From positions 24,557 through 88,556 of the forward strand of contig JAJDIT010000004.1 in assembly GCA_030266845.1 (NCBI GenBank): a DNA stretch of 64,000 bases. Direction: 5' to 3'. Origin of the DNA: Acholeplasma sp. OttesenSCG-928-E16 (GTDB lineage: Bacteria > Bacillota_I > Bacilli_A > Acholeplasmatales > Acholeplasmataceae). The notes under the pieces were generated by a model. That model was not told the origin of the DNA. It ran no database searches and was given only the letters and a program-made list of their open reading frames with translations. The translations under genes and the position numbers were made by a program. Positions 55,539 to 64,000 of the stretch are shown one piece after another; position 1 is the first letter of the stretch; every line of letters starts with the position of its first letter.

Positions 55539-57620
55539 CTACATCCTCTTTTTGGTTTTTTTCAGATAAATGATGACTATTACAGCCGTTAAACAAGAAA
55601 AAACAACTAAATATGGAACTAAAGCTTCGACCATTCCATCATATTTATTAAGTATAATGCTTAATTCTACAATTTCTTCTTGATAATTACCTCGACTATC
55701 TAAACAAAAGTACTTAATATGGTATATTGCTTTTTTACTATAGTCAATATTTGTTTGGTCGATCATAATAGAGTCTGTAATATTGCCATCGTAGTTATCA
55801 AAAACTGTGACATAATCGTATAAACTAAGTGGTGTATTAGTTTCCTTTGGTAAAAATACATTAATAACAGGCGGTGTATAATCATCAATATAAATAATAA
55901 GGGTTTCTTCTTGATAGTTTCCAGAAGAATCAAACACTAAAAATGTAATCTGATATTTCCCGACGATATCATAGTTGATATTTCCATCATATATTACATC
56001 ATCTAAACTTAATTCATCATAGTTATCCTCTATTTTTAGAATATATGAAGAGTAATCTATTTTTTTACTGAAAACATCAAGATATATTATTTGTTGACTA
56101 AGCGAAATAGATGGTGGTTCAATATCACAAACAATAACCTCTGCTAAAAGAATAGTCTCATTTAATGATTGATCTTTTACTGTTAGTATTAATTCATATA
56201 TACCAACTTTCTGGTAGTCAATTAAAGAATCATCAACCTCGATAATAAATGTCTTATCAAGGTTGTCGGTAATTGTTAGATAGTTTTTGTATTCTTTTTT
56301 ATTAAAGTCAGTAATGATGATATCTTTATCAAGAGAAACTACCGGAGGAATGTTATCAATAACTTCGACAAAAAATAACGATTCTTTCTTGTTTTTATTT
56401 TCATCAGTTACCGAAATCAATAATTCATACCGCCCTATTTTATTCATGTTTATTTTCTCATTGATAACAATTTTTAGATCATCTTCACTCGAGTAATTAT
56501 CACTAAATTGAAAGAAAAAAAGGAAGTTTGGTTTCTCTTGATGCACTTCAACCACCAAATCTTTAATTACATTAATTGTTGGTTTGGTTGTATCAACCAC
56601 CTTGATTTTCATTTTACTTATGCTCTCATTAAGTAAAGGATCAGATGCCTTAAAGATTATCTCATAAGTTCCTACTGTATTTATATTAATGTCATGAAGT
56701 ATTTCAATTTTTATTTGTTCCTCATCAGCATAATTATCTCTTACACTTAAGCAATATTGTTTAATATTCATTAGGGCAGATTGATCATGCACTTCAATCT
56801 CAGGAATTGTGCTAACTAAAACAATTTCGGGTGGAATTGAATCGATTATTTTTATGGTAAATGTTTCTCTTGTAGTGTTGCCTTGTTTATCGGTTGCGCT
56901 TATTAATAGGGAATATACCCCTATCTTATGATATGATACTAAGTCATCCATTATAACTACATCTAAGATGACATCATAGTTATCCTTTATTTCTATAAAT
57001 TTGCTATATAGAAACGATTCATTTGGATTTAGAATTATCTCTTTTTTTAATGTCATTGTGGGGGCAATATCATCATATATTTCAACAACACCTTGGACCT
57101 CAAGCATATTATTAGAACCATCAATTATTTGATAGATTATCGGATAAAATCCAACAACGCTTGTTTTCACTTGCTCTTTTCCAATTACATTAACTTTAAT
57201 ATCTTCAACTTTATAATAGTTATCATAATATTCTAATCCCAAAAGATAATCGATGGTTTTAGTCTGTAAAGGATATTTTAGATTAGGGATCGAGATTACC
57301 GTTGGTTTGATAGTATCAACGATGTTAAAGGTGATAACCATTGTATGTTTTATTCCATAGTTTGGAAAAACTACCTGGTAGTTTACATGGTATTCCTTTA
57401 CGTGGTTGGTATTAACAACAGAAAAACTAGTTCTATCAACTTCCTTTTCAAAATACTTTCCTTGGTCTTTTTTTTCTATGCCATCTATAAATAAAATAGC
57501 GTCTGGAATGTCTACGTAATCATAGATGGATGACCCTAAAGGGATGTCGATTTTGGTATTTTCCCAAACGACCTTATTATATGTAGATAGTAAAGATAAG
57601 GCCAATAATAATCCTTGCAT
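55539..57620 (-). CDS. Membrane-anchored surface protein with tandem Ig-like repeats
   Basis: A 693-residue protein. A short hydrophobic N-terminus (MQGLLLALSLLSTYNKV) may be a signal peptide, though it lacks the usual positive charges. Then come about eight tandem domains of 75-85 residues with the repeated ends IPPEIVL, TKPTINV, IPPVVSL, EPPSISL, TPPVINV and an inner VGxYxI...DxxGN pattern, as in DUF5011/cadherin-like bacterial Ig domains. One membrane helix near 660-682 is followed by KKTKKRM, so the repeats face outside. GAGGTGAT precedes the ATG. It probably serves adhesion or surface structure. No LPXTG motif or enzyme domain is seen. Confidence 0.88.
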   Translation of the reverse strand: MQGLLLALSLLSTYNKVVWENTKIDIPLGSSIYDYVDIPDAILFIDGIEKKDQGKYFEKEVDRTSFSVVNTNHVKEYHVNYQVVFPNYGIKHTMVITFNIVDTIKPTVISIPNLKYPLQTKTIDYLLGLEYYDNYYKVEDIKVNVIGKEQVKTSVVGFYPIIYQIIDGSNNMLEVQGVVEIYDDIAPTMTLKKEIILNPNESFLYSKFIEIKDNYDVILDVVIMDDLVSYHKIGVYSLLISATDKQGNTTRETFTIKIIDSIPPEIVLVSTIPEIEVHDQSALMNIKQYCLSVRDNYADEEQIKIEILHDININTVGTYEIIFKASDPLLNESISKMKIKVVDTTKPTINVIKDLVVEVHQEKPNFLFFFQFSDNYSSEDDLKIVINEKINMNKIGRYELLISVTDENKNKKESLFFVEVIDNIPPVVSLDKDIIITDFNKKEYKNYLTITDNLDKTFIIEVDDSLIDYQKVGIYELILTVKDQSLNETILLAEVIVCDIEPPSISLSQQIIYLDVFSKKIDYSSYILKIEDNYDELSLDDVIYDGNINYDIVGKYQITFLVFDSSGNYQEETLIIYIDDYTPPVINVFLPKETNTPLSLYDYVTVFDNYDGNITDSIMIDQTNIDYSKKAIYHIKYFCLDSRGNYQEEIVELSIILNKYDGMVEALVPYLVVFSCLTAVIVIIYLKKTKKRM

Positions 57621-57679
57621 AAAATCACCTCTATTTTATAAATAGCAATTTAAAAGGTGTTTTTCTTTAATTATTACTA

Positions 57680-57738
57680 AAAAAAATCCCCTTTACATAC
57701 TTTACTTTTAAATTTCAAGTAATATTAAAGGGGATTAT
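57680..57738 (-). terminator. Terminator of the second ABC exporter pair
   Basis: AATCCCCTTTA (57685-57695) and TAAAGGGGATT (57726-57736) pair over 11 bp around a 30-base loop, with TTTTTTTT after it on the minus strand. Confidence 0.75.
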
Positions 57739-57748
57739 AAATCTTATT

Positions 57749-59581
57749 CTAATTTAAACTTTTGATCATTTCTGCTTCTTTTTCTTGGAAAAACTGATTC
57801 TTATATAATTCAAAATATGCTCCGCGTTTTTCAATAAGTTCTTTGTGGGTTCCCATCTCTTGGATCTTTCCCATATCTAGCATAATGATAAGATCTGCAT
57901 CAACAATCGTAGAAAGACGATGAGCTACTACTAAACTAGTTCTTCCTTTAAGTAAAGTGGAAGTGGCATCTTGAATAATTTGTTCGGCTTCTGAGTCGAT
58001 TGATGAAGTCGCTTCATCGAGGATCAAAATCTGAGGATTAGCTAGAATCGCTCTGGCAAATGAGATTAATTGTTTTTGACCAATCGATAAAAGATTTCCA
58101 CCTTCACCAACATTAGTGTCATATCCTTTTTCTAATTTAACAATAAAGTCGTCTGCTCCGATTGCTTTTGCTGCATCATATATTTCTTGATCGGTTGCCT
58201 CTAATCTTCCATAACGGATATTTTCTTTTATAGTAGTGCTAAATAAGAATGGACTTTGCAAGACATATCCTAATTTTGAATGAAGCCAATGGATACTTCT
58301 TTCTTTATAATCTTTTCCATCTAATAGTATCTGTCCATTTTTCGGTTCGTAAAATCTAGCAATTAGATTAACTATCGTCGTTTTTCCTGAGCCAGTGTGA
58401 CCTACTAAAGCCACATTTTGACCTGCCTTAATTTTTATATTGAAATTATCTAATATTGTTTCACCCTCTTTATAATAAAATGTAACATTCTTAAATTCAA
58501 TATCTCCTCTTAAGTCTTCCCAGTTTTCTTTATTATCATTAAATAAATCGCCATACTTCTCTTTTACGGCAACTTCATCATCTAGATCTGGTTTCTCCTC
58601 AATCAAGCCAATAATTCTTTCTGCTGATGCTTGGGCTTGCTGAAGATTAGAAAAAGTCCTTGAAATAACCATTAACGGATCAAAAAACCTAAATGTCAGA
58701 TCTGTAAATAAATATATTAGTGCTACATCGGTGATAATACCTGAGTAAAATTGATCAGCTCCAAAGTATGTAACAACAGCTACCGAAATAAATGAAACAG
58801 CTAATAAAACAGAGGTAAATAAGCTTGATGAGATAACCGCTCTAATACTACTAGATTTGAGCATTGATGCGTTGTGCTCGAACTCTAATAGATTGGGTTT
58901 TTCAATGTTAAGACTCTTAGTTGTTTTTGCCCCGTGAAAGCTTTCATTATATTTAGCGGTAACCTCTGAGTTATATTTTCTGGCCTTCCGATAATTTTTT
59001 AAGATAAGCTTGCTGAATATAACAGATACTATAACCATAATAGGAATACTAGCTAGAACAATTAAAGCTAAAATCCAATTTCTTACAAACATTGTTATTA
59101 GGATGGTCACCATTAAAAACAATGCCCAAATTATATCAACTAGCCCCCAGGAAATAATATCTGATAATTTTCTAGCATCGGAAGTCATTCTTGCCATGAG
59201 CCATCCATGTGCCGTTTTATCATAATAAGAAAACGGGAGTTTTTGGAGATTTGCAAAAGCATCTTTTCTTAAAATATAACTAGATTCAGCCTCAATAATA
59301 CCTGCTTTTTTGATAAACCCCCAAACGGCAATCCCAAAGATCGCAATAACCAAAACATAAGCCGCGATAAACCAAGGAACCGCTTTAAAGTTTGGATCTT
59401 CACCAAAGAATGTACTTAGTGCAAATTCATTTAACAATGGTAAAATAACATCTAAAATGGCTAGTAGTATTGCGAAAATAATCATCCAAATTAGATGCCA
59501 CTTTGACTGCTTGATAACAGAAAAAATCTTTTTCCAAGTTAATATATTAATTTTCTCTTGTTTAAAATCTTCATCATGCAT
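57749..59581 (-). CDS. ABC exporter half-transporter (consensus-site subunit)
   Basis: A 610-residue half transporter: membrane domain about 30-340, then the ATPase with Walker A GHTGSGKTT near 392, signature LLSIGQKQLISF (degenerate), and Walker B LILDEATSSIDSE with the catalytic Glu. It pairs with the gene upstream, whose end it overlaps by 8 bp, as the active-site half of a heterodimer of the BmrCD/LmrCD kind. The substrate is unknown. A regulator gene heads the unit. Confidence 0.93.
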   Translation of the reverse strand: MHDEDFKQEKINILTWKKIFSVIKQSKWHLIWMIIFAILLAILDVILPLLNEFALSTFFGEDPNFKAVPWFIAAYVLVIAIFGIAVWGFIKKAGIIEAESSYILRKDAFANLQKLPFSYYDKTAHGWLMARMTSDARKLSDIISWGLVDIIWALFLMVTILITMFVRNWILALIVLASIPIMVIVSVIFSKLILKNYRKARKYNSEVTAKYNESFHGAKTTKSLNIEKPNLLEFEHNASMLKSSSIRAVISSSLFTSVLLAVSFISVAVVTYFGADQFYSGIITDVALIYLFTDLTFRFFDPLMVISRTFSNLQQAQASAERIIGLIEEKPDLDDEVAVKEKYGDLFNDNKENWEDLRGDIEFKNVTFYYKEGETILDNFNIKIKAGQNVALVGHTGSGKTTIVNLIARFYEPKNGQILLDGKDYKERSIHWLHSKLGYVLQSPFLFSTTIKENIRYGRLEATDQEIYDAAKAIGADDFIVKLEKGYDTNVGEGGNLLSIGQKQLISFARAILANPQILILDEATSSIDSEAEQIIQDATSTLLKGRTSLVVAHRLSTIVDADLIIMLDMGKIQEMGTHKELIEKRGAYFELYKNQFFQEKEAEMIKSLN

Positions 59582-61388
59582 TTACATCACCTTCAATCAT
59601 TGCTAAAAATTCGGCTTCAAGCTTACCTTGAATTTGCCATAAAACTTTATATAAACCCTCTTTTTCTTTTAATTCATCATGAGTTCCAATCGCCTCAACT
59701 TTACCACCATTTAAGACTACTATTTTGTCAGCTTCTTTAGCTGTAGTAATTCGGTGTGTAATAATTATATTAGTACTCTTTTCAGAACGTTTAGCAAGGG
59801 CATTTCTAATGGCGATATCGGTTTTAGTATCAACTGCTGAGAGTGCATCATCAAAGATTAATATTGGTTTATTAGCAATTAACACTCTAGCTATCGCAAC
59901 TCTTTGTTTTTGACCACCTGATAGGGTCGCTCCCTTTTCACCAACTAGGGTTTGATATCCTTGTTGGAAAGTATTGATATCTTTTTCGATAGCGGCGATC
60001 CTAGAAGCTGAAAAAACGGAATCTTCTTTAGCTTCCTTGTTGGTTATTGAAATATTTTCATAGACTGTTTTTGAATAGAGGAAAGGTTCTTGTAAAACGG
60101 CTCCTATTTTTGATCTGATATATTGTTTTTTTATCCTTGATAATTCGGTGCCATCAATTAATATCGAACCTGAATCATAATCATACATCCTTAGTAATAA
60201 GTTAATAACGGTTGATTTCCCGCTGCCTGTTTTTCCAACAATCGCAACAGTTTCTCCTCTATTAATGGTAAAAGTCATTCCATTTAATAGATGTTCATCA
60301 GTATCATCAAATTTAAATGAAACATTCTTAAATTCAATTTTTCCATTTATTGTTGGTGTTAATGATCCATCATTCTCATATTCTGAAGGTTGTTCTAAGA
60401 TTTCATATAATCGATCGGTTGCAACCATTGCTCTTGAAAATTCGTTGATAATTCTTCCTAAACCTCTAATTGGCCAAATTAACATTCCAGCGACTCCAAG
60501 TGCTGTAACCATGCTTGCTCCATTCATCGTACCATTTTGAATAGATATTATACCAATTACTATTATCGCTAGATATTCTAAGTATGCAAAAACATCCATA
60601 AATCCCCAATAATAAGCCGCTACTTTGTTCACTTCAACAACTTCATCACGGAACTTCTTCGATTTTTCATCAAGTTTTAGCATCTCATAACATTCATTAG
60701 CAAATGCTTTCACTACCTTAGTGCCTGAAAGATTTTCCTGAATAACGACTGTCATTTCTGATTCAGCTTCTTCCATAGATTTATTCATCTTATCAATCTT
60801 TTTAAAGTAAAAAATGGAAGATAAGGCGGCAATCGGAATCGCAGATAAAGTAATTATCATCATTAATGAATTTACCTCAAATACTCTAAACGCTCCAAAA
60901 GTTATGGTTGAGAATAAATAAATCACTTGTCCAATACCATATGCTACAAAATGCGTACTTGCTTCAACATCAGTTGTGACTCTTTGAATTAAATCACCAG
61001 TATCAACGTTGTTGTGGTATTTATAACTAAGATTTTGAATATGGTCATATAGCCTAACTCTTAGTTTTTTTGAAGTGCTCTCCTTTACATATCCCCTAGT
61101 TAGTGACTCTAAAAAAAGCATTGTATATCTTACAAGCTGTAAGCCAACCATTCCAATACACACGTATAATACAGTGCTTAACCCTCCATTTGCATTTAAA
61201 AAGAAGTCAATAAAGAATTGCGGCAAATTGCTTTTTGCCACAAAGCCAGAGCTTAAGTGTTCAATTACATATGATATAAAGAGCGGAACATATGAATATG
61301 TCCACTGTAAAAGAATCGTTATAATAAAAGATATTATTATTACTGGCCAACTTCTGCCTATTAGTTTAAAAAATTTTAAGTACCTCAT
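59574..61388 (-). CDS. ABC exporter half-transporter (degenerate-site subunit)
   Basis: A 604-residue half transporter. Walker A is GKTGSGKST near 384, the signature TLSGGQKQRVAIA is intact, and Walker B reads LIFDDALSAVDTK, with Asp in place of the catalytic Glu. It therefore completes the asymmetric pair with the downstream gene. Unlike the first exporter pair it has no large insert between helices 1 and 2. GGAG precedes the ATG. It lies 64 bp after the split XRE-TPR regulator. Confidence 0.93.
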   Translation of the reverse strand: MRYLKFFKLIGRSWPVIIISFIITILLQWTYSYVPLFISYVIEHLSSGFVAKSNLPQFFIDFFLNANGGLSTVLYVCIGMVGLQLVRYTMLFLESLTRGYVKESTSKKLRVRLYDHIQNLSYKYHNNVDTGDLIQRVTTDVEASTHFVAYGIGQVIYLFSTITFGAFRVFEVNSLMMIITLSAIPIAALSSIFYFKKIDKMNKSMEEAESEMTVVIQENLSGTKVVKAFANECYEMLKLDEKSKKFRDEVVEVNKVAAYYWGFMDVFAYLEYLAIIVIGIISIQNGTMNGASMVTALGVAGMLIWPIRGLGRIINEFSRAMVATDRLYEILEQPSEYENDGSLTPTINGKIEFKNVSFKFDDTDEHLLNGMTFTINRGETVAIVGKTGSGKSTVINLLLRMYDYDSGSILIDGTELSRIKKQYIRSKIGAVLQEPFLYSKTVYENISITNKEAKEDSVFSASRIAAIEKDINTFQQGYQTLVGEKGATLSGGQKQRVAIARVLIANKPILIFDDALSAVDTKTDIAIRNALAKRSEKSTNIIITHRITTAKEADKIVVLNGGKVEAIGTHDELKEKEGLYKVLWQIQGKLEAEFLAMIEGDVNA

Positions 61389-61452
61389 CTCATCATCTCC
61401 AACTTTTTATATTTTATATTAAAATATTAAAAAGGTAAAGGAAATAATGCGC

Positions 61453-62055
61453 TTATGCAAATAAAAGTAACTTTATTCTGGCAATTATTTTGGTTTCTAG
61501 GTTTAGTGCATCTTTGTAATAGTAAATATTTTTAAAGATTTTCTTCCCTTCTTCTAAAAAATAGATCAATAATTCATATTCTGATATCAAGATACAGTTA
61601 TCATAGAAATTGGTTTTAATAAATGAAATCAGCTGATTACTGTTTTGATGTTTTATCTTTAAAAACTCAATAAATAAAGAAGTCCCAAAGTCAAGTTGAT
61701 GGTCAAAATTGGCTATTATTTTTAGGATTTCATTTCCTTCTTGGTATTGATCAAGCATCCTTAAATAAAATACACTATATTCTCTTTTAAGATGAAAAAT
61801 ATTTTTCATTATCTTAATTGCCTTATCTGATCTATTTTGATAATAATAACCCTTCGCAGTGACAAAGTCTTTTGTTTCTTTTTTTATTTTGTTTAGTTTC
61901 CCTACTACTTTTATCGTCTCCTTTAAATCCTGGTATTTTGCATAATAAGAAAGTGTTTCGGCTATTAGGTCATCCGCAATATCATAATATTGTAGTTCAA
62001 TTAATTCTTCTAATAAACTATTATAATGGGTATTAATGACGACAAACTTATTCAT
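61453..62055 (-). pseudogene. C-terminal TPR part of the split XRE-TPR regulator
   Basis: A 200-codon frame in exactly the same phase as the regulator frame upstream; they are separated by a TGA and seven sense codons. It is made of helix pairs rich in Tyr, Leu and Ile (ELQYYDIADDLIAETLSYYAKYQDLKETI, in parts), as in TPR-type sensor domains. It has an ATG but no ribosome binding site, so it would be made only by reinitiation or readthrough. Together with the upstream part it gives a protein of about 400 residues, close to RNPP-like regulators with a long TPR domain. The frame is otherwise open, so the break is recent, an assembly error or functional. Confidence 0.7.
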
Positions 62056-62076
62056 CTTAATGGCATTTTTAATTAA

Positions 62077-62667
62077 TCAATACTTACTTATTAATCCACT
62101 TTCGTAATGATGAATAGTATCTATTAATTTTAAAAGGGCATATGAATCATTATAATCGGCAATTTGATAAGTAATTATTGAGAGCATATTTAATAAATAT
62201 TCGCATTCAAAGTCATTAAGATTTTTCATATATATCCGCATATCATAATAAGCGTTAAATGCTAAATCATATTCCTTATTGGCGATATTATATCCAATCA
62301 ATATCAGTTTAGCTTGATAATCATCTTGTAGTAGATAATCCCTAATAAACGATTCTTCGATTCCTTGAAGCAATAATATTTTTTTGATTATATAGGCTAT
62401 GTCTTCCTCATAATTGATATTGGTTTTAGGGCAATAGGTTATATCTAATTTTTTGATAAGTGGTTCAAGATATTTATCTGTTGGATCAATACGGTTATTT
62501 TCAATTTTCGACAAATATGAAACACTACAAATGCCATCCGCCGTTTCTTCTAATGTCATGTGTGATTCCATTCTTTTGAATTTTATTAATGAACCGATTG
62601 CTTTTCCTCGATTTGCATTTATTCTCATGTTTAATTGAGTCTTTATATAAGCTAGATTAATGATCAT
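62077..62667 (-). CDS. XRE-family regulator, N-terminal part (RNPP-like), ended by an in-frame TGA
   Basis: A 196-residue protein. The helix-turn-helix is at about 18-75 (GSLIKFKRMESHMTLEETA and GICSVSYLSKIENNRIDP), of the kind found in Rgg/PlcR-like regulators. Helical repeats follow (about 90-196) that look like the start of a TPR domain and stop abruptly at SKY-TGA. AAAGGAG precedes the ATG. It lies upstream of an ABC exporter pair on the same strand and may control it. As it stands, DNA binding should be intact but most of the sensor domain is missing. Confidence 0.82.
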   Translation of the reverse strand: MIINLAYIKTQLNMRINANRGKAIGSLIKFKRMESHMTLEETADGICSVSYLSKIENNRIDPTDKYLEPLIKKLDITYCPKTNINYEEDIAYIIKKILLLQGIEESFIRDYLLQDDYQAKLILIGYNIANKEYDLAFNAYYDMRIYMKNLNDFECEYLLNMLSIITYQIADYNDSYALLKLIDTIHHYESGLISKY

Positions 62668-62723
62668 TGTGATACTCCTTTATTTTATTCTATATATAAA
62701 GACGCATTTTTTCTTTATTTGGT

Positions 62724-62756
62724 CAAAAAAAAGAGACTAAATTGTCTCTTTTTAAA
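62724..62756 (-). terminator. Terminator of the 5'-nucleotidase gene
   Basis: AAAGAGAC (62730-62737) and GTCTCTTT (62744-62751) form an 8-bp stem with a 6-base loop and a long T run on the minus strand. Confidence 0.88.
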
Positions 62757-62768
62757 ATTTAGTTTTCT

Positions 62769-64000
62769 CTAGGAATAATAAACAAAACCATTTGCCACAT
62801 TTACATTTAAGAAGCTTAATAAAGCATTAACGTTAGTTGTCCTTATCTGATTGTTAAGGCTAAAATATTCTTCATATTGGCTTTGTAACTCAAGTTCTTC
62901 TTTCATTAGGTCTCTAAGAACTAAATCATCATGTATTTTTACATTTTGTCCATATTTTTGTAGAGTACTATATTTATAGTAAATATAATCATTAGTAGCT
63001 ATCTTATATATTGCTTGGGATGATATTTGCCCAACGTCTATTCCTGCATAATATGTGTCTGTTCCATAGGAGCTTAAGAAGCTTACAAGATTCGCTCCCG
63101 ATAGTTCTAATGTAACTACAACATTATCAAAAGGCAAAATATCAAATATTTTATAACCATCAATTGGTTGATAGGCATATAATCCCTCTCTTGTTCCCCC
63201 AGAATTTTGAAACCCTAGAGAAGATGAGGTTGCTATAGCCATTAATTTTCCAATCCAGGTTGATAGTTCATTTTTGTTAATGTAATATGATGGACTAATT
63301 ATCGATTTCCCAAACTCCTCATCCAATAAGTTTTTATACTGATTAATCATTAAATCTATTTCTTCATTTTTGACATTTAATAATGGATCGCTTGAAATAT
63401 TATCTAGTTTTTTATCAATAATCTTTCCATTTATATCAAATTTAAAGAGGACAGATCCAATAGCTCTACCATCTGAACCAGCTTCTAAGACTGGAATTCC
63501 ATTACTAGAATCAATCTTAATAACATGATCATGAGCATTTAATATTAAATCCACTTTTTCTTCATTCTTTAAACTGCTTATATAGCTGTTTGCCGTATTC
63601 CCGGAATCATGGCTAACTGAGATAATGACATCACAACCAAGATTTCTTAGTTTTGGAGCGTATTTTTTGATAGAATCCTGTGGTTTTCCAAATTCATAAT
63701 CTTCAATATTATAAGTAATTATCGTGCTTTCCAACCGATAGCCGATTGTTCCAATAACCCCAACTTTCTTGTCTCCCTTATCTAGCACCACATAAGGAAC
63801 TGTGTTTTCAAGCATTGTATCGGTTCCTTTATAAAAAACATTAGCTGCTAAAAGCGGAAAGTTTGCTTCTCCATTTTCTTTTATTCCATCATGATACTTT
63901 AAGATTTCTTCAATCCCCCAATCAAATTCATGGTTTCCAATAACAAAGCAGTCAAACTCCATTAAATTGAAAAGATCAAGTGTCCATCTCCCATAATCCT
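62769..64000 (-). CDS. 5'-nucleotidase/2',3'-cyclic phosphodiesterase family, N-terminus outside window
   Basis: A partial gene: the frame is open to the right edge, and about 410 residues are visible. The calcineurin-like phosphoesterase domain is entered at its third motif, IGNHEFDWG, and goes on through VSHDSGN and LNAHDHV (metal-binding His). The C-terminal 5'-nucleotidase domain follows (QNSGGTREGLYAYQ, FDILPFDNVVVTLELSG), where the substrate stacks. The family is usually exported or surface-bound and releases phosphate and nucleosides from nucleotides. No membrane anchor is seen at the C-terminus; the signal peptide and first metal motif lie beyond the window. The ATG at 63962 is internal. 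Confidence 0.92.
   Translation of the reverse strand, partial: DYGRWTLDLFNLMEFDCFVIGNHEFDWGIEEILKYHDGIKENGEANFPLLAANVFYKGTDTMLENTVPYVVLDKGDKKVGVIGTIGYRLESTIITYNIEDYEFGKPQDSIKKYAPKLRNLGCDVIISVSHDSGNTANSYISSLKNEEKVDLILNAHDHVIKIDSSNGIPVLEAGSDGRAIGSVLFKFDINGKIIDKKLDNISSDPLLNVKNEEIDLMINQYKNLLDEEFGKSIISPSYYINKNELSTWIGKLMAIATSSSLGFQNSGGTREGLYAYQPIDGYKIFDILPFDNVVVTLELSGANLVSFLSSYGTDTYYAGIDVGQISSQAIYKIATNDYIYYKYSTLQKYGQNVKIHDDLVLRDLMKEELELQSQYEEYFSLNNQIRTTNVNALLSFLNVNVANGFVYYS

Noticed and set aside
62056..62079. TGA as a selenocysteine codon
   Set aside because: It falls between helical repeats of a regulator, not in a redox site, and I see no SECIS-like hairpin directly after it.
61453..62667. TGA read as tryptophan (genetic code 4), joining the two regulator parts
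   Set aside because: Many genes in the window end at TGA in ATGA, TTGA or TGATG overlaps (for example at 4304, 15699, 28415, 30692, 46071 and 49929) with proteins of normal family length, so TGA is a stop here.
1..64000. CRISPR arrays, tRNA or rRNA genes, insertion sequences, phage genes
   Set aside because: I saw no regular repeat-spacer pattern, no cloverleaf or rRNA core sequences, and no transposase, integrase or phage structural gene in any frame.

Overview
This is a 64 kb stretch of an AT-rich chromosome from a low-GC Gram-positive lineage (Bacillota, Bacilli or Mycoplasmatota side). The reasons are a T-box leader on thrS, AGGAGG/GGTGAT-type ribosome binding sites, a PerR-type Fur protein, a Firmicute-style DnaE, DegV, PepT and paired half-size ABC exporters. 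TGA is a true stop here: many genes overlap through ATGA, TTGA or TGATG junctions, so the Mycoplasma code (TGA = Trp) does not apply. I see no rRNA, tRNA, CRISPR array, transposase or phage gene. About 90% of the window is coding, mostly on the minus strand.

Layout from left to right. 1-2.3 kb: the N-terminal part of mgtE (cut by the left edge), an unknown 144-residue protein and a ZIP metal transporter. 2.3-5.4 kb: an operon of a ferredoxin-fused aldo-keto reductase, an ECF S component fused to a DUF1893 domain, and a second aldo-keto reductase. 5.5-8.2 kb: tldD-pmbA. 8.3-12.1 kb: a heterodimeric ABC exporter. 12.3-13.5 kb: pepT. 13.5-19.2 kb: a three-gene unit of a one-module NRPS (C-A-T-TE), a spore-photoproduct-lyase-like radical SAM protein and a class III CoA-transferase; this is the best candidate here for an undescribed system. 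19.3-22.3 kb: a small GNAT, an ABC-2 exporter and a DegV protein. 22.3-38.1 kb: a surface polysaccharide locus with rmlABCD, manC, five glycosyltransferases, a flippase, a Wzy-like polymerase or ligase and a polyprenyl-phosphate sugar transferase, with uvrB as the first gene of the main operon.

38.2-45.4 kb is a glycolysis cluster: pyruvate kinase, pyruvate phosphate dikinase, ATP-type phosphofructokinase and, divergently, a PPi-type phosphofructokinase. Together they could run a pyrophosphate-saving glycolysis. 45.4-46.5 kb is a perR-peroxiredoxin unit whose promoter overlaps an inverted repeat. Next come an XRE regulator with seven PFL-type repeats, a Na/Pi cotransporter with PhoU domains, a GNAT gene overlapping dnaE, and thrS (lacking the TGS domain) under a T-box. 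55.0-57.6 kb holds a flavodoxin and a membrane-anchored protein of about eight Ig-like repeats. 57.7-62.7 kb holds a second heterodimeric ABC exporter, preceded by an XRE-TPR regulator whose 404-codon frame is split by an in-frame TGA. The window ends in a 5'-nucleotidase-type phosphoesterase cut by the right edge.

All assignments come from reading motifs by eye. Family calls for the housekeeping genes are secure; substrates of the transporters and glycosyltransferases, and the product of the NRPS, are not known.
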